A DNA stretch of 64,000 nucleotides from Thiomonas sp. X19. GTDB taxonomy: Bacteria > Pseudomonadota > Gammaproteobacteria > Burkholderiales > Burkholderiaceae_C. Below, in pieces: positions 26,103 to 37,088 of the stretch (positions are counted from its first letter, which is position 1; each line of letters begins with the position of its first letter). A program made the translations under genes and the position numbers. The stretch spans positions 1,242,058 to 1,306,057 of the forward strand of contig NZ_LT605203.1 in assembly GCF_900089495.1 (NCBI RefSeq). Reading direction: 5' to 3'. The notes below the pieces were generated by a model. It had not been told where the DNA came from. It saw only the letters and a program-made list of their open reading frames with translations, and ran no database searches.

Positions 26103-26717
26103 TCATGCTCGCACCCAACTGTCATCCCGGCAAATTTGGGTCGTCGTCCAGGGGGCATGCCGGCTGGAGGCGTGGCAAGTCCGGAAGCACTGTCCAAAGA
26201 CGTCTTCGTATTCCAGATAGATGGACCACGGACCATTCGGGGCCATCTGAAAATCGGTGCCGTTGAACCCTGCGGATAGTTGCACCGGGACTGTCAGGGG
26301 CAATTGCCCTCCGAGGTCAAGTTTCGGACCGTGTCTTAACTCGCCTGCCTTCATTGGGGAGAGCTCACGAGCTGCTCTGACATCGTCAGGTTTCATGACT
26401 GCTAGGCGTAAGCGGAGATTCAGTGCTGGCCCCACGCCGATGTTCTGCAGCGTTCCATGCAGCCGGAGTGCATGGGCTTCATTTCCTTCGCTTGCTCCCT
26501 TGAATTCGACAAGACTCTTGCGGTCCTGAGGGTCGATGCCGTCGTAGGGCATGAAGACCACCAAGGGCCGGAAGGCATCCTGATGGTGCTCTTTAGTCTG
26601 CTCAATGGACCTATGGGTCATCGCCGCCATCAAGGCGGTCACCCCTGCGGCTACAAATGTTGCGAACGCCGCAGTAGCGGTCGCGATTGCAGAAACCGCC
26701 GTCCAGTCGACCTTCAT
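26103..26717 (-). CDS. Membrane-anchored hypothetical protein in the hsd operon
   Basis: 204 aa. It has one N-terminal membrane helix (VSAIATATAAFATFVAAGVTAL), then a soluble domain with beta-rich segments (HALRLHGTLQNIGVGPALNLRLRL; WSIYLEYEDVFGQCF). Its ATG overlaps the hsdS stop. Similar single-pass proteins occur near defence genes, but no function can be given. Confidence 0.65.
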   Translation of the reverse strand: MKVDWTAVSAIATATAAFATFVAAGVTALMAAMTHRSIEQTKEHHQDAFRPLVVFMPYDGIDPQDRKSLVEFKGASEGNEAHALRLHGTLQNIGVGPALNLRLRLAVMKPDDVRAARELSPMKAGELRHGPKLDLGGQLPLTVPVQLSAGFNGTDFQMAPNGPWSIYLEYEDVFGQCFRTCHASSRHAPWTTTQICRDDSWVRA

Positions 26718-28067
26718 GTCAGAGCCTCCTCGACCTGCTCCATCGCCTCGGTGATGCGGAGCTTGCCAGAAATGAGACGAGGGAGAAGGGTATCCCGTAC
26801 TTGTTCAAGTTCCTCGATGGGTGCGGAATGCCTACGGTTGACTAGCGGCCGAACGATTTCAAAGAAGGCAGCGCGCACGGCAGGAGGCGGACAAGTGACC
26901 AATTCGGCGCTGAGAAAGTGCTGCGTTTGGAAGTTTGACAGACCTGTGCTCTGCACTTGATAGTTCCAAGTCTTGCCAGCGGCATAGATGCTAGAAAGAT
27001 GTCGAGCAAGTAATAGCCCTGTATGCGCGTCTGGGGCCCGAAACAGCCGACAGAAACTGGTTGGCACAACACTACCGCCCAATCGCGTAAGCAGCTCACT
27101 GGTTAAATACAGCGAACGACCTGTCGGCTGAGTCTTGCTTCCGCCTGACACTTCGATGACGATGTCGCCGTCCACGAGGGCTCGCTTGGCCAGCTTTTTG
27201 TGACCTACGAACCGCCTTGGCACACCGTCGTATTTGCCAGCACGAATGTCCGGCATATCCGTGCCACGGATGACCGTTACCGGTTGGTCATGTTCCTCGT
27301 CACGCTCGTCGCTGCCCCAGTCTCCACCTATTGCGGAAGCGAGAAGTGCCCCAAATGGTCGCATGGACCACCCCTTCGGAATCGTCCCCAACTCCGACTC
27401 CTCAAACTCACTTGGAAACAGCGCTGCCGTTTCTGTATCCATGCCCTCGGGCTCACGCCCCTCGGCCTTGGCGCGCACAGGGTCGAAGTCGACGAACCAG
27501 CTCTTGAACAGGGCCTGGGCGATGGACTCGATGGTGGTGTTGGTCTGGCGGAGGAGGTCGATGCGATGCTCTAGCCCCTCCAAAAGTCGGACAAGCTCCA
27601 GCCTCGCCTCTGCTGGCGCAGGCAACTGGAAGGCAAGAAAATCGTCTCGACTCAAGGACAGATTTGTGGTCCCAATTGCTCGCTCCCGGCAATAGGCGCG
27701 ATATTGTGGTGCGCGTAGTGACCAGTACAGGAGGTCTCTCGGGTAGTCAAGCAACGTGGGAACGAGCTTTACTGTGTCCTGCGTCAACCGACCTAATTGC
27801 ACACTCCGCGGGACCCGGGCTACTGAACCAAGGAGGTCCCCCGACTGGGTTACATCCTTTAGTGACACGTACAAATCGCCGGGGTACATCAGCAGCTTTT
27901 GTGGGGAGTCGCCGCCATACGTTTTTAGCGAATCACCTCGAAAACCACCGTCCCGCTGAATGGACGCCAATCCAAGAAGAACGGGCCCTTCGCGGCCAAG
28001 CAGTGCGCTTTTGTAGGTTGTGCCACGTACAAGCGTCACCACACCACTAAGCCGAATGCAACCGACT

Positions 28068-28078
<11 letters not shown>
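26714..28078 (-). CDS. hsdS: Type I restriction enzyme specificity subunit (HsdS)
   Basis: 454-aa DNA-recognition subunit setting the target for both methylation and cleavage. It has two target-recognition domains, each followed by a conserved helical spacer: [38 protein letters not shown] after the first, [31 protein letters not shown] after the second. Target sequence unknown. It overlaps the hsdM stop by 11 bp. Confidence 0.92.
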
Positions 28079-29633
<1,555 letters not shown>

Positions 29634-29692
29634 AAAAATTTCAGGTCAAAGCTCCCATCGCACTGAATCTGGTCCAACACGTCGCCAACATG

Positions 29693-31099
29693 TTAAGTAT
29701 CCGAAAAATTATCGTCTTCAAGGTAAAATTTGACCAAAGACGAGTGAAATGAACCATCCCATTCAGTTCGCAGTTTATCCAAAAGCTCACTGGCCGATTG
29801 AGGTGTCTCGCCGTCAAGAGCTTCGCGAATCTTAAGAACAATTTTGTTGGTAACCCTTTGGCGCTTCAATTTGTTGAGGATGCTAGCGCACCAGTCAAGT
29901 GCGAAATCTTCATGTTCTTCACCGAGGCTAGGAAGTCGCGGAAATGAGTAGCCTGATATGTAACGTTGATTAAAATTGGCGCTTTGGGCTAACGAGATGT
30001 CGCTCTGAAGTTTATTCTTCGCATTTTTCCGGTAGTGTGAAAGATTAACGTCTCCATCTTTAGTAACCTTGAAATAGATTTTCAAATCTTCAGGATTTTG
30101 TATGGTCTCCGTGGCATTTTTTATGGCATCTGAAAATCTTTCGAGCCAGGCGTTCCTGTCCGCATCGCTGGCTTCTGCGATGGCATTGACAACCTTCTTT
30201 CGGGTTTCGGGATTTACTCCAACGAAATGACTTTCCAAGTCCTCGAAACATTCGGAGCTGGTCCAATGGCCATAAAGCGTTTCAACGAAATATTGGCCGC
30301 GCCAACGGGGAGATTTTTCCTCGTCCACTTCCTCTAGGTTTTCGTTGATATAGCGTCTAGAAAAAACTTGCGTGTCAGTTTCAGAACTAAGCCCGTTATC
30401 AATGAAGGGTTTCTCAAGTTGATTCGGGGGGAAGGGTTTTTCGAGCTTAACAAACAGGCGACCAAAGGATGTTTCTGACTGATACTTGTGGCAAAGTCTC
30501 CCGCGCCGCAACCATGCATCGAACCCGCTGTAAGAGACCTGGGAGCTGACTTTGATTTCCGGGAGTGCAATCCATGAACCGCGCCCAATCTTCACGCTTA
30601 ACTGAGGCGTGTCGTTGCCGCCCTGTAATTGATTGAGATAAGACAGCAGTCCCGATTTGCTTTTTTGGTCAAGACTCCCGATGTCAATATTGATGAGAGA
30701 CTCCGCGTGCAACCCAAAACCCTGCTCACTCGCATTCGCGGAGCCAAGAAGAAGAATTCTTTTTGTGTAAGTTTTAGACTTGTTTCTGAGAGTCAAAAAA
30801 TATATTTTTGCGTGGACTAGGCCCGATTTGTTTCGCGGGGATGCTCGAAAAATCTTGATTTCACGGTTAGTGTTTTTACTTGTTTCATAAAGTTCTTTAA
30901 TCGAATCAAGTTGTTGCTGGTCCCACCCATCATCAGCAAGAATGGCGAGCTTTGAGCGCGGGTAAGCTTTCCCTTTTTCCCCGCCAATTTCAGAAAGATG
31001 TCTGAAGAACCCGCTCGTGACGTATGGCCCAACGATGAGGGCTTCGTCAATGATATAGCTGTCCTCCAGCAACAACTGGAGATATTCGTCTAGGGACAT
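29693..31099 (-). CDS. Phospholipase D-like (HKD) nuclease-type protein
   Basis: 468 aa. The N-terminal domain carries a PLD-superfamily half-site, VHAKIYFLTL (His96, Lys98) with LLGSANASEQGF (Gly119 to Asn122), expected to cleave phosphodiester bonds as a dimer. The C-terminal 250 residues are unrecognised. Codon use is visibly more AT-rich than in the hsd genes, so it was probably acquired separately. It lies immediately upstream of hsdM on the same strand, like other add-on nucleases of restriction loci. Confidence 0.75.
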   Translation of the reverse strand: MSLDEYLQLLLEDSYIIDEALIVGPYVTSGFFRHLSEIGGEKGKAYPRSKLAILADDGWDQQQLDSIKELYETSKNTNREIKIFRASPRNKSGLVHAKIYFLTLRNKSKTYTKRILLLGSANASEQGFGLHAESLINIDIGSLDQKSKSGLLSYLNQLQGGNDTPQLSVKIGRGSWIALPEIKVSSQVSYSGFDAWLRRGRLCHKYQSETSFGRLFVKLEKPFPPNQLEKPFIDNGLSSETDTQVFSRRYINENLEEVDEEKSPRWRGQYFVETLYGHWTSSECFEDLESHFVGVNPETRKKVVNAIAEASDADRNAWLERFSDAIKNATETIQNPEDLKIYFKVTKDGDVNLSHYRKNAKNKLQSDISLAQSANFNQRYISGYSFPRLPSLGEEHEDFALDWCASILNKLKRQRVTNKIVLKIREALDGETPQSASELLDKLRTEWDGSFHSSLVKFYLEDDNFSDT

Positions 31100-31207
31100 T
31101 TAGTTGCTCCATGGCGCGGTTGTATACGCTCCGCTTATAACGGTAGAAAAAATGCGTCAATCCTTGGCTGAATTGATACCTGGGATTTAGGGGCCTGAAT
31201 CCCCCCT

Positions 31208-31660
31208 TTAGTTTGGAAGAGCCAACTGCTCCTGCACCGCCCGCCGGAACTGCAGCGGCGCGGCAATGCGATGGAACGGGTCGTGCGTGCCGCCGGTTCC
31301 GACCGCCGCAATCGAGCCGAAGTTGAAAATTCGCCCGGCAATCCCTTGGTCGACGGTGATGCTCTCAATTTTGCTGAGCACAATTTCCACCGAGGTCCTC
31401 CGGATGAGCCCCACCTTCATGATGACGCGCTTATTCGTGACGGCGAATTCTGAGGTCTTGTAACGAATGAAGGCACTGAGAAATTCCGCCAATCCGGCGA
31501 CCAGGAGGATGACACCAATGACAGCGACATCGCCGTCGAGCGCGAGGACCGCGAGCCCAAGGAGGAGAAGCAGGGACGGTGAGACGAACACGATGCGGCT
31601 GAGGTGGCCGCGGTGCAGGATTTGCTCGTTGGTCAGCAGATTACGGTCGATGTAGCTCAT
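31208..31660 (-). CDS. PH-domain (bPH2/YdbT-like) membrane protein
   Basis: 150 aa from MSYIDRNLLTNEQ, start supported by GGAG a few bases upstream. Two adjacent membrane helices (RIVFVSPSLLLLLGLAVLAL; VAVIGVILLVAGLAEFLSAF) are followed by a bacterial PH domain (FAVTNKRVIMKVGLIRRTSVEIVLSKIESI). Role unknown; family members sit at the inner membrane. Confidence 0.8.
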   Translation of the reverse strand: MSYIDRNLLTNEQILHRGHLSRIVFVSPSLLLLLGLAVLALDGDVAVIGVILLVAGLAEFLSAFIRYKTSEFAVTNKRVIMKVGLIRRTSVEIVLSKIESITVDQGIAGRIFNFGSIAAVGTGGTHDPFHRIAAPLQFRRAVQEQLALPN

Positions 31661-32073
31661 CAGCTCCCATGGGTCGTCGCCGCGCTTGGTGCAGCTGGCA
31701 GTTCGGTCTGCTTTGTTGCCGCCACCTTCGTGTGGCATAAGCTTAGCGGCGCCAGGCGATGGCGCTGGGCGTAGGCCTGGTGCTGAGCCAGATGACCCCG
31801 CACGGCAACTCGCATGCTGTGCGGGGTTAGGTCAGATTGTTCGCGATGCCGGCATATTGTTGTAGCGCTGTAACCGCGTAACCAGACCTCTGCCGATGGC
31901 TCTCCGTTACGCGGTTACAGCGCTACGCGCCGCACGCGATGAGGGCTGTGATTGCAAACCCACACCCCGCCACTGGTTCAAGTACCGCACGCCGACGACG
32001 CTGCCAATGCACAGCCAACCGGAGCCGCAGCGAAGCCGGAATGTGTGCCTCATTGAGCATTGCCCCCGAAGAT
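31661..32073. other. Non-coding region downstream of the YhaN-like gene
   Basis: 413 bp without a supported gene. It contains an 8-bp stem hairpin (CCCCGCAC/GTGCGGGG, 31796-31826), a likely terminator region, and the 21-bp perfect inverted repeat at 31862-31926. Confidence 0.6.
31862..31926. repeat. 21-bp perfect inverted repeat with GTTACGCG core
   Basis: Arms 31862-31882 and 31906-31926 are exact reverse complements separated by 23 bp. The right arm starts GTTACGCGGTTACAGCG. The core GTTACGCGGTTA recurs at 41183-41194 next to the replication genes. Confidence 0.7.
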
Positions 32074-35000
32074 TCAAAGCTCGACCACGTTCACGTCGCG
32101 TCCAAAGACCTCACGAAACGCTGGCAGCAGATGGTCATGGTGCGTCAGCACAATCACCTGCGTCTTCGTCGAGAGCTCGCCCAGTGCCTCAAGTCCCGCC
32201 TTGGACCGGGCATCGTCGTAATTGATGAAGAGGTCATCGGCGATGAACGGCATCGCGTGCGATTGCGCGAGATGCATGTCCAGCGCCGCCAAGCGCAGGG
32301 CCAGATAGAGCTGGTCGCGCGTGCCGTCGCTCAGGCCATCGACGCCGACCGACTCGCCGCTCTGTCTGCGCCCCAGCAGCTTCGGCGGTTCGCTCTCAAA
32401 GTCGACAGACAGCCGCTCGAACGAGCCCAACGTCAGCTGCGCAAAGATACGGCTGGCTGTCGCAAGCATGGGGCCCTGTTTGAGTTCGCGGTATTGTTCG
32501 ATGGCCCAGCGAAGCAGCCGGGTTGCCGTGTGCAGCCGCACATACTGCTCGACCGCCTCCACCATTCCGGCCAGCGCCTCCTGCCGCTGGGCCTCGGCCT
32601 TTGCGCCTCCAGCACTCCCCGCCATGGCTGACAGCCGCGTCCTGGCGTCCTGCCTGGCAGCAGACAACTCGCGCTCTTGACTCAACAGCTCTTCCTCCTG
32701 GCGGTCCAGGTCATCCAACTCTGCCGAGGCCGCAGCCCCATCCATGGAGTCGGATTCGGCCCTGAGCGCCTCCAAGCGCATCCCCTCGCCAAGATTCCGT
32801 ATGGATTCCTCCGCCGCGGCATACCGCATCGTGAGCTGCCTGCATTCGTCCGATGCGGCGATGGCCGCGCGAAGCTCCTCATGTGTCGCCACGCCGGCAC
32901 GCTTGAACATCGGCTGGATGGCAGCGTTCGCCTGCTCGACACGCGCCTGCGCGTCAGCTTTGCGGACCTTGGCATCCTCCAACGCGGCGTGCAGTCGGCG
33001 ATGCTCCTTCTCGGCATCCTGGGCTCTGCGCAACCGGCGCTCAAGCTCCTGGGCAATCTCCTCAGGGGAGCGGTCGGCAAGGTCGGTGGCGATGCGCGCC
33101 GCAAGCGTCTTGGCTGCGCCCTCAAAGGCCGCGAGGTCGGCACGCATCGTCTCGATGCGCTCCACCCGGGTCTTGCGCATCAAGTCCAGGCCGTCGTCGA
33201 TTTTCTGAAGAACTTCAAGCGCGCCCTCGACCGCGCCCGTCGTGTCCGATGGCGCAAATCCAGCCTGCGCCAAGGCCGCTGTCCATTGCGACGTCCACGC
33301 ATCGAGAGCGACTTGGTCGCTGTCTTGTTCGAGGCGAAGCGACTCGAGGTCTCGGGTGGCATCGCCAATTTGCCGCATGACCGTTTGGCGCTGCCCAAGG
33401 GCTTGGGTGACGGCATGCAAATGGCTCTCGGACTGCACCATGAGGGCGTGGAGTGAGCCCTCTTGCGCCGCCATGCCCAGAGACTGCATGGCCTGGGACA
33501 ACTCGGCTCTTGCATGCTCGATGGCCTGTTGCTGCGCCCCATGCGACTGCGTGGCCGCGGTCAGCGCGTCCATCGACTCCAAAGCTCGGCTTCGCGCATC
33601 CAGCCAACTACCCATCGATTGAAACGGCAGCGCCGGCAGCCCACAGCGCCGCGCCTGCACCCCCCATTGGGTTTGGCGCTCTTGAACGCCATCATGCAGC
33701 GCCTTCAAGGCCGACTGTGCGCTGCGCATGGCGAGCGCGGTTCGTTCCAGGTGAGCCTGTTTGGCTTGAAGGGTGCTCGCATCCTGAATCGTGTCATGCC
33801 GGCTATCGGCCAGCGCGTCGGCCTCGGCGATTTCGCGCTCGAACTGGGGTGCGTCATCGACGAGACGGCCGGGCTGCAATTTCAGGCTGGCCCAGGTGCT
33901 GTCCCGGGTTTGGCGTCCTTGTAAAACCTCGTCGCGCGTCACCGGATGGCGCGTGTCGCGAAGTTGCTTGATGTCGAGCTCGAGCGCGCCTGTCTCGGCT
34001 TCGAGCTCGGCGATGCGCTTGGCCGCGGCCTTGGCCTCGGCTTCATCCTGGGTTTGGGCCAGGACCAGGGCCTGGATGGTCTCCCTGGAGGGTGGCGCCA
34101 TGGAACGCAAGGTCTCGGGCTGCCCTTGCCAGGGATGGAGGGCGAGCTGGGCCGCCTCGGCTTCCGATTTGCGCTGCGCAACGAGCGCCTCCCGCTCCCG
34201 CAAGACGCCCTCGAAATCGCCAAGACTCTGGGCAGCGGTCAAGGCAGCAACCAGTCTGACGGGCGGCTGCCCTGCAGGCAGTCTGTCCAGTTCCGCCTGC
34301 GCCCTTTCGAGCTCCCCGGCCTTGGCCTTGCATGCTTTCTGCGAGGCCTGTCGCTTTTCATGGAGGACGGCGTGCCGTGCGATGAGGTGTGCCAGGCTCG
34401 AACGCGTCATGGCGGTGGGCATGCGTGCCCGAAGGGCTTGCTCATCCGTTTCCGCCCAGCCCATCTGCCGCGCCAGTGAGGCCACGACCTGCCACTGTGC
34501 ATCCACCTCGGCTTGCCGCCGCGCAATATCGTTCCGATGGGCGCGGTACTGCAGGCGCTGGTTGTTCAGCTCCACGATTTCGGGGGCGTGTTCCAGAAGA
34601 TTGCGTTCGACATGCAGCGCCCCAAGCGCCGTCTGGGCTGCCTCCTCCGCCTCGGTGTGGTGCTTGACGTCGCTTGCAGCAACGGCCGCCTTCTGTTCGG
34701 CATCCGCGAGGGTCGTCGCGCTGTTCTCGGGCAGGGACGGGGTTTGCGCGTGGGCATCGAGCCGCAGGCGCAGCTGGTCGAGCTCCAGCAAAAACGGCTT
34801 GACGGCGCGAACCCGATTCAACTGCCCGCGCCGTTGCTTGAGCGCGGCGTGTCGCTGCCTGCCATCCAGGAGCGCGCTGTCGAGCTCGGCAAGCTTGCTC
34901 TGGGCATCGGACCAGTCCTTGGCGCGAACCGTGACGTCCTTGAGGGTCTTGGTGGCCGCCTCGAAGGCCTCGAGTGCCTGGTAATAGGCGCGGTCTCCTG

Positions 35001-35529
35001 CTTTGCGAGGCCCCCAGAGTTTGTCGGCCTCCGTCTCGAGCGCTTCGCGGATGTCACCGAGCGAGGCGATTCCGGCCGCGGACTGAAACAGAATCTGGCC
35101 GAGGTCGCTCGACGCCGACAAAATCGCCGCGCCGCCTTTGACCAGTCGTTCATGGTCCAGGCTGAACATCTGCAAGAAGAATTCCCGGTCCGTGTTGCCG
35201 AGATAGCCGCCCAAGGCCCCGTCCGTCAGTGGCGCGTCCTGGGGCGTGCGAAGGGTTTGCTTATTGGCCTTGACGCGGTGGAACTCCAGGATGTTGTTGT
35301 CCTGCTCCAGCAGGCCGCCTAGACGAAGCTCGGGCAGCGGATGCAGGAATGCATGGGCGGAGCGCATCGGCAATCCATAGAGCATGTCCACGATGGCCGA
35401 CCGCACGGTGGATTTGCCCGCTTCATTGGGGCCGACGATGACGTGGATGTCGTGGCCCCGCCGTGGCAGCTCGATGCTGTGGCCGGTGAATTTGCCGTAG
35501 CGGATGAGGTCGATGCGCTGGATTCGCAT
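32074..35529 (-). CDS. YhaN-like SMC/Rad50-type ATPase
   Basis: 1151-aa DNA-repair ATPase. The N-terminal Walker A is VGPNEAGKST (residues 32-41). Long Ala/Glu/Gln-rich coiled coils fill the middle. The C-terminal half-site has the signature GLSDGTRDQLYLALRLA and Walker B MPFIADDLFINYDD. This is the AAA_27/YhaN pattern, a SbcC/Rad50 relative. ATG 35529 is preferred over GTG 35538 because GGAG lies at proper spacing. It is coupled to the nuclease gene upstream. The pair would process DNA ends. Confidence 0.88.
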   Translation of the reverse strand: MRIQRIDLIRYGKFTGHSIELPRRGHDIHVIVGPNEAGKSTVRSAIVDMLYGLPMRSAHAFLHPLPELRLGGLLEQDNNILEFHRVKANKQTLRTPQDAPLTDGALGGYLGNTDREFFLQMFSLDHERLVKGGAAILSASSDLGQILFQSAAGIASLGDIREALETEADKLWGPRKAGDRAYYQALEAFEAATKTLKDVTVRAKDWSDAQSKLAELDSALLDGRQRHAALKQRRGQLNRVRAVKPFLLELDQLRLRLDAHAQTPSLPENSATTLADAEQKAAVAASDVKHHTEAEEAAQTALGALHVERNLLEHAPEIVELNNQRLQYRAHRNDIARRQAEVDAQWQVVASLARQMGWAETDEQALRARMPTAMTRSSLAHLIARHAVLHEKRQASQKACKAKAGELERAQAELDRLPAGQPPVRLVAALTAAQSLGDFEGVLREREALVAQRKSEAEAAQLALHPWQGQPETLRSMAPPSRETIQALVLAQTQDEAEAKAAAKRIAELEAETGALELDIKQLRDTRHPVTRDEVLQGRQTRDSTWASLKLQPGRLVDDAPQFEREIAEADALADSRHDTIQDASTLQAKQAHLERTALAMRSAQSALKALHDGVQERQTQWGVQARRCGLPALPFQSMGSWLDARSRALESMDALTAATQSHGAQQQAIEHARAELSQAMQSLGMAAQEGSLHALMVQSESHLHAVTQALGQRQTVMRQIGDATRDLESLRLEQDSDQVALDAWTSQWTAALAQAGFAPSDTTGAVEGALEVLQKIDDGLDLMRKTRVERIETMRADLAAFEGAAKTLAARIATDLADRSPEEIAQELERRLRRAQDAEKEHRRLHAALEDAKVRKADAQARVEQANAAIQPMFKRAGVATHEELRAAIAASDECRQLTMRYAAAEESIRNLGEGMRLEALRAESDSMDGAAASAELDDLDRQEEELLSQERELSAARQDARTRLSAMAGSAGGAKAEAQRQEALAGMVEAVEQYVRLHTATRLLRWAIEQYRELKQGPMLATASRIFAQLTLGSFERLSVDFESEPPKLLGRRQSGESVGVDGLSDGTRDQLYLALRLAALDMHLAQSHAMPFIADDLFINYDDARSKAGLEALGELSTKTQVIVLTHHDHLLPAFREVFGRDVNVVEL

Positions 35530-35534
35530 GTCGC

Positions 35535-36791
35535 TCACTCCGCCTGCGCCACGTGGGCCACGAGGGATGGCACGACGCTTCGCACGAGGTCGCGGGCATC
35601 GCCGTTTCGAAGGGCCTCCAACTGCGGCACGGCATGGAGGACATCCAAGTGCAGCTTGCCGACCATTTGCATCAAATCCTCGCGCAGGGACTGCAGGAAC
35701 TCCTGGTCATCTTCCGCATCGGCGAGGATGGATTGCAAGTCCGCGATGGCGTCGGCGCGCGCTGCGACCTGGGCGGGCAGCTCAATCGGTTGCGTCTCCA
35801 CCTTGACTTTCTCAATCCAGAGGCGCCCTGGCGCGATGGCGGCGGCCTGGTTGAGGATTTCGGCGCGCAGCTGACTTTCAAGCCCAAACAAGTGGCCATG
35901 GGCGGGAGAGCTTCCTGTCAGCCTCACCCGCACCGCCAAGGTCAGGGAACCCTCGGTGCTGGAGACCAAGGCTTCGAGGCCCAGACCCACGCACTGGACG
36001 ACCTCGGCGAGGGTCCTGGCGTGCGAGACGTCCACATCGAGTGCAGCCCAGCGAAGCACGTCCACGATGACGCGCTCGACCGACTGGATGTCTGGGCCTT
36101 GGGCCGTCACCATCAACGCCCCCTTCGGCCCCGTCTCCCGGATATGGCGCCCCTGGAGGTTGCCCGGATAGGCAATCGTCGACGCGCCGTCCCATTGCTG
36201 GTGGTCATGCACGTGGCCCAGCGCCCAGTAGCCGTAGCCCTTGGCGTGCAATTCCGCCACCGAGCACGGCGCGTAATTGGCGTGCGCTGTGTGGCCCTCG
36301 AGCGCGGTGTGCAAAACACCAATATTGAGCCAGCCAGGGATGGGCTCGGGGTAGGTGTGAACCAGGTTCTCCGTTGTTGCCGCGACCTTGAAGCTGCGTC
36401 CGTGCAGCGCCACCTGAAGGTCGTCGAGCTTGAACGTCTCGGCCTTGTTCGCCGAGAAGGCGTGGACGTTGTCCGGCAAGGCAAGCCGCTTGGTCATCTC
36501 GCTTTCGGCGTCATGGTTGCCATAAAGGAGATAGACCCGAATGCCGGCTTGTTTGAGGCGGCCCATTTGCCCGGAGAAGAAGATGCCGGTGTTGAAGTCG
36601 CGCCAGTTGCCGTCGTAGAGGTCGCCGGCGATGACCATGAAATCGACCTGTTCTCCGAGGGCAAGGCTGACCAGGTTTTCGAAAGCGTCGCGGGTGGCGG
36701 TGCGAAGCAGCTCCGCCGGGGCGTCCTGGTACGCACTCAGGCCGGTGAGCGGGCTGTCGAGATGGATGTCAGCGGCGTGAATGAAGCGCAT
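35535..36791 (-). CDS. YhaO/SbcD-like DNA-repair exonuclease
   Basis: 418-aa metallophosphoesterase nuclease. All metal-site motifs are present: AADIHLDSPL, IAGDLYDGNW, YGNHDAES, VLHTALEGHT and LGHVHDHQ. Start at MRFIHAADIH set by CGGAGG upstream. The stop lies five bases before the YhaN-like ATG. Together they resemble YhaO/YhaN and, more distantly, SbcD/SbcC or Mre11/Rad50. Confidence 0.88.
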   Translation of the reverse strand: MRFIHAADIHLDSPLTGLSAYQDAPAELLRTATRDAFENLVSLALGEQVDFMVIAGDLYDGNWRDFNTGIFFSGQMGRLKQAGIRVYLLYGNHDAESEMTKRLALPDNVHAFSANKAETFKLDDLQVALHGRSFKVAATTENLVHTYPEPIPGWLNIGVLHTALEGHTAHANYAPCSVAELHAKGYGYWALGHVHDHQQWDGASTIAYPGNLQGRHIRETGPKGALMVTAQGPDIQSVERVIVDVLRWAALDVDVSHARTLAEVVQCVGLGLEALVSSTEGSLTLAVRVRLTGSSPAHGHLFGLESQLRAEILNQAAAIAPGRLWIEKVKVETQPIELPAQVAARADAIADLQSILADAEDDQEFLQSLREDLMQMVGKLHLDVLHAVPQLEALRNGDARDLVRSVVPSLVAHVAQAE

Positions 36792-36891
36792 GCGGCCTCC
36801 GATTCGGTTTGCCACAGCTTACCGCCGCGCGACTGCGCTGGAACCCAGCCATGGCGAGCCTGGTTGCCTGGACTGGAGGCGGGTCATGGTC

Positions 36892-36926
36892 GGCAGGCTG
36901 GCCATGGGGGGCGGGAGTTTCGGTGA
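36892..36926 (+). pseudogene. Remnant of a second dnaE2 3' end
   Basis: Matches 16545-16580 except for about five central bases and one deletion: GGCAGGCTGGCCA ... GGCGGGAGTTTCGGTGA. These are the last codons of dnaE2 at 16580. No further dnaE2 sequence is visible on either side. Confidence 0.55.
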
Positions 36927-37051
36927 AGCGCGCGGCCTTTACCCGGCAGAGTCTGTGCTGCTGGCCAGCGGCCCTGGCGGCCTTGCTCGGGAACGCCGGC
37001 CTTTGGCACACGAGGTGGCGAAGCCAGCTCAGGCAGGTTGCGCATCCGGCG

Positions 37052-37080
37052 AACCAGGGGCGCTGTCATGCCCCCTGGTT
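37052..37080 (-). terminator. Hairpin at the end of the rep operon
   Basis: AACCAGGGG (37052-37060) pairs with CCCCTGGTT (37072-37080), loop 11 nt. It lies just past the repC stop in the direction of transcription. No T-run. Confidence 0.45.
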
Positions 37081-37088
37081 TCGCTTGT

